In this document: positions 61,932-64,000 of the stretch, piece by piece
Layout of the letters: every line of letters begins with the position of its first letter
Numbering within the stretch: position 1 is the stretch's first letter
From: an uncultured Flavobacterium sp.
GTDB taxonomy: Bacteria > Bacteroidota > Bacteroidia > Flavobacteriales > Flavobacteriaceae
Assembly (NCBI RefSeq): GCF_943913405.1
Contig: NZ_CALTYA010000018.1
Coordinates: 5,677 to 69,676, forward strand
Direction: 5' to 3'
DNA: 64,000 nt
Translations under genes and position numbers: made by a program
Notes under the pieces: generated by a model
Databases searched by the model: none
Seen by the model: only the letters and a program-made list of their open reading frames with translations
Told to the model about the DNA's origin: nothing

Positions 61932-63901
61932 TTGCTGTATCGCGACATCACTCTTCCTAGTTTGGAAGAAAAAGAATTGATTAATTTATAATAATCCATG
62001 GCCATGGACAAAGTTTCACTATTGTCTGCGTCTGGAGAAATACTTCCTTTTAATTCTTCTATAATTTTATCGACCAAAAACCATCTTAAAGTCAATATGG
62101 TCTCAGAGACGTATTGACTTATAGTTTGGTCTTTTTGCTTTACGATAATGTTTTGACCTTCCCAATTGTGAAGCAATTCTCTTTCTTCGTGCATCAAAAT
62201 ATCAGTAACTTCTTGAGCTAATTCTGGCGCTAAATGCATGAGATAATGCTCCATGTGAAATACTTCATTTTGGTGGAAATAATTCACTAAATCATTATAA
62301 ATATCCCTAAATAAAGGATTCGCAAGTTCCACCTCATCTTCCTGAAGGCTTAAATAAATGCGCTGGTAAACCATATATTCCTTTTTTTCAGCGGCTTCAT
62401 AAATTTCTCCTTCCTCATTTGTCTTGAGCAGAACATCTTCGAATTCTTCTTGCTTATTTCCATAAAGCAAAAGGATTTCAATTATCTTGCGTTCCAGTTC
62501 ATACAAGACATCAATTCTCTGGCTTTGTTCTGGATTTTCATTTTTTACTACCTCAAAAGCTTTTTGCTCTTGCTTGATTTTTTTCCCAGATTCTGTAATA
62601 TCTTTTTGGACAAGCTGCGCTAAAGTATTTACTAAAACCTGTTCAGAAATATCCATGATTCTAGCCGTTTCTTGGATATAAATTTCCCTTTGAATACGAT
62701 CAGGAATTTTTGAAATACTTGTTACCATGTCGCGAATCAGTCCCGCTTTTTTAACCGGATCATTCTTTGCTTCGTCCATTAAAAGAGACGCTTTGAACTG
62801 TATGAAATCTTTTGAATTTGCTTCTAAATAACGAACCAAATCATCATGAGAATTCTTTCTGGCAAAACTATCCGGATCTTCTCCATCAGGAAAAGTACAC
62901 ACTTTGACATTCATTCCTTCCTCCAAAATCAAATCAATTCCTCGTATGGAAGCACGCAAACCCGCAGCATCTCCGTCAAAAAGTACCGTAATATTTTTTG
63001 TAAGTCGGTTCACCAAACGAATTTGGTCTGGAGTCAAGGCAGTTCCTGAAGACGAAACCGTATTTTCGATTCCGGCTTGATGAAACTGAATTACATCAGT
63101 ATAGCCTTCCACCAAATAACAAATATCTTGCTTTGCGATGGCTTGCTTGGCATGGAAAATTCCGTATAAGACTTTACTTTTATGGTAAATATCGCTTTCT
63201 GGAGAATTCAGGTATTTTGCCGCTTTTTTATCATTGGTCAAAATTCGTCCTCCAAAACCTAAAGTTCTTCCAGACATGCTTTGAATCGGGAACATCACAC
63301 GTCCCTTGAATCGGTCAAACTGCTTGTCTTCTTTTACAATTGTCAATCCGGTTTTGTCAAGATATTCTAATTTGTAGCCTTTTCCGAGCGCTTCTTTTGT
63401 AAACGCATCCCAAGATTCTGGCGAATATCCAAGCTCAAATTTTTTGATAGTTTGACTGGTAAAACCCCTTTCTTTGAAATAAGAATAGCCGATTGCCTGG
63501 CCTTCTTCATTATTTAGAAGAATGTCATGAAAATATTTTTTTGCGAATTCAGAAACCAGATACATGCTTTCTTTTTCGTTGGCTTCTGCTTTTTCTTCAT
63601 CAGACCGCTCTGTTTCCTCGATTTCAATATTGTATTTTTTAGCCAAATATCGAATCGCTTCCGGATAAGTAAAATGTTCGTGTTCCATCAAGAAAGCTAC
63701 TGAATTTCCGCCTTTTCCAGAGCTAAAATCTTTCCAAATCTGCTTTACAGGAGAAACCATGAAAGACGGCGAACGCTCATCTGAAAAAGGGCTCAATCCT
63801 TTAAAATTGCTTCCTGCTCTTTTTAATTGCACAAAATCACCGATCACCTCCTCTACTCTGGCGGTTTCGAAAACAGTGTCTATGGTGGCTTTTGATATCA
63901 A
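61928..63901 (-). CDS. dnaG: DNA primase DnaG lacking zinc ligands
   Basis: Makes RNA primers at the replication fork. The 657-residue protein has the N-terminal domain (1-100), the TOPRIM catalytic core (about 260-340, YLVEGYTDVIQFH and VLFDGDAAGLRASIRG) and a C-terminal helicase-binding region. The CHC2 zinc finger keeps its outline but not its ligands: SPFSDERSPSF at 37-47 replaces CPFHxEKTPSF and KDFSSGKGG at 57-65 replaces xCFxCGxGG, so all four Cys/His positions are Ser, Ser, Asp and Ser. Starts with TTG at 63901; a TAA lies 6 bases upstream in frame. I recall the same loss in other flavobacterial primases. Confidence 0.94.
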   Translation of the reverse strand: MISKATIDTVFETARVEEVIGDFVQLKRAGSNFKGLSPFSDERSPSFMVSPVKQIWKDFSSGKGGNSVAFLMEHEHFTYPEAIRYLAKKYNIEIEETERSDEEKAEANEKESMYLVSEFAKKYFHDILLNNEEGQAIGYSYFKERGFTSQTIKKFELGYSPESWDAFTKEALGKGYKLEYLDKTGLTIVKEDKQFDRFKGRVMFPIQSMSGRTLGFGGRILTNDKKAAKYLNSPESDIYHKSKVLYGIFHAKQAIAKQDICYLVEGYTDVIQFHQAGIENTVSSSGTALTPDQIRLVNRLTKNITVLFDGDAAGLRASIRGIDLILEEGMNVKVCTFPDGEDPDSFARKNSHDDLVRYLEANSKDFIQFKASLLMDEAKNDPVKKAGLIRDMVTSISKIPDRIQREIYIQETARIMDISEQVLVNTLAQLVQKDITESGKKIKQEQKAFEVVKNENPEQSQRIDVLYELERKIIEILLLYGNKQEEFEDVLLKTNEEGEIYEAAEKKEYMVYQRIYLSLQEDEVELANPLFRDIYNDLVNYFHQNEVFHMEHYLMHLAPELAQEVTDILMHEERELLHNWEGQNIIVKQKDQTISQYVSETILTLRWFLVDKIIEELKGSISPDADNSETLSMAMDYYKLINSFSSKLGRVMSRYSN

Positions 63902-64000
63902 TTTTTAAGATTCTGAAGTTATAAGTTTGGCAAAGATACGAAGATTTGTATGTTGGATTTTTATGATTTCAAAGGTAATTTAAATGCAAAGATTGGAAGG

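Overview
The window is low-GC chromosomal DNA from a member of the Bacteroidota, almost certainly a Flavobacterium or close relative. The evidence is direct: gliding genes gldB and gldC, a type IX secretion C-terminal domain, exosortase XrtF with its partner, a short RpoD, LptE and SecG in the flavobacterial miaB-groEL order, and many promoter boxes of the Bacteroidota form TAnnTTTG. There are no phage genes, insertion sequences or CRISPR arrays. One tRNA (Arg, anticodon UCG) is present.

Layout. 1-1854: 5' part of topA on the minus strand. 2.3-9.0 kb: plus-strand run miaB, sigma-54-type activator, lptE, TPR protein, secG, groES, groEL. 9.1-16.7 kb: minus-strand inorganic-carbon uptake block, made of DabA, DabB and a SulP transporter with a separately promoted porin. 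16.9-20.6 kb: metal (probably copper) block of HYC_CC_PP protein, TonB-dependent receptor, periplasmic HMA protein and a small membrane protein. 20.6-22.1 kb: XrtF and its partner, divergent from a free-methionine-sulfoxide reductase. 22.3-24.9 kb: rpsO and pnp.

24.9-37.8 kb is the accessory part. pnp, rpoD and rpe, which I remember as close neighbours in flavobacteria, are separated here by three inserts. The first is a lipoprotein, an ECF sigma factor and an anti-sigma protein that appears to cross both membranes; it is flanked by two near-identical copies of the pnp terminator. The second is a DUF4421 barrel protein followed by a minus-strand lipid-like operon: a 43-residue ORF, a class I HMG-CoA reductase, a CDP-alcohol phosphatidyltransferase, and a single protein joining a CdsA-type cytidylyltransferase to a dolichol/phytol-kinase-like domain. 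A BetR-like regulator is divergent from it. The third is an M48 metalloprotease with an unknown secreted partner.

38-57 kb: a T9SS cargo protein, tRNA-Arg, a YqeY protein, then the division and cell-wall (dcw) cluster on the minus strand in the order mraZ, rsmH, ftsL, ftsI (PASTA), murE, mraY, murD, ftsW, murG, murC, ftsQ, ftsA, ftsZ. Upstream of mraZ lie three GTGGT boxes at exact 10-base spacing and a fourth two helical turns away, a likely MraZ autoregulatory operator. Several gaps inside the cluster hold dispersed intergenic repeats. 57-64 kb: alpha/beta hydrolase, engB, gldC/gldB, nadE, an orphan NarL-type regulator, and a DnaG primase that has lost all four zinc ligands.

The best candidates for something undescribed are the HMG-CoA reductase/CDP-alcohol/fused-kinase operon with its small leader protein (29.4-32.8 kb), the flanked sigma/trans-envelope anti-sigma module (24.9-28.3 kb), and the MraZ operator array (57.0 kb).
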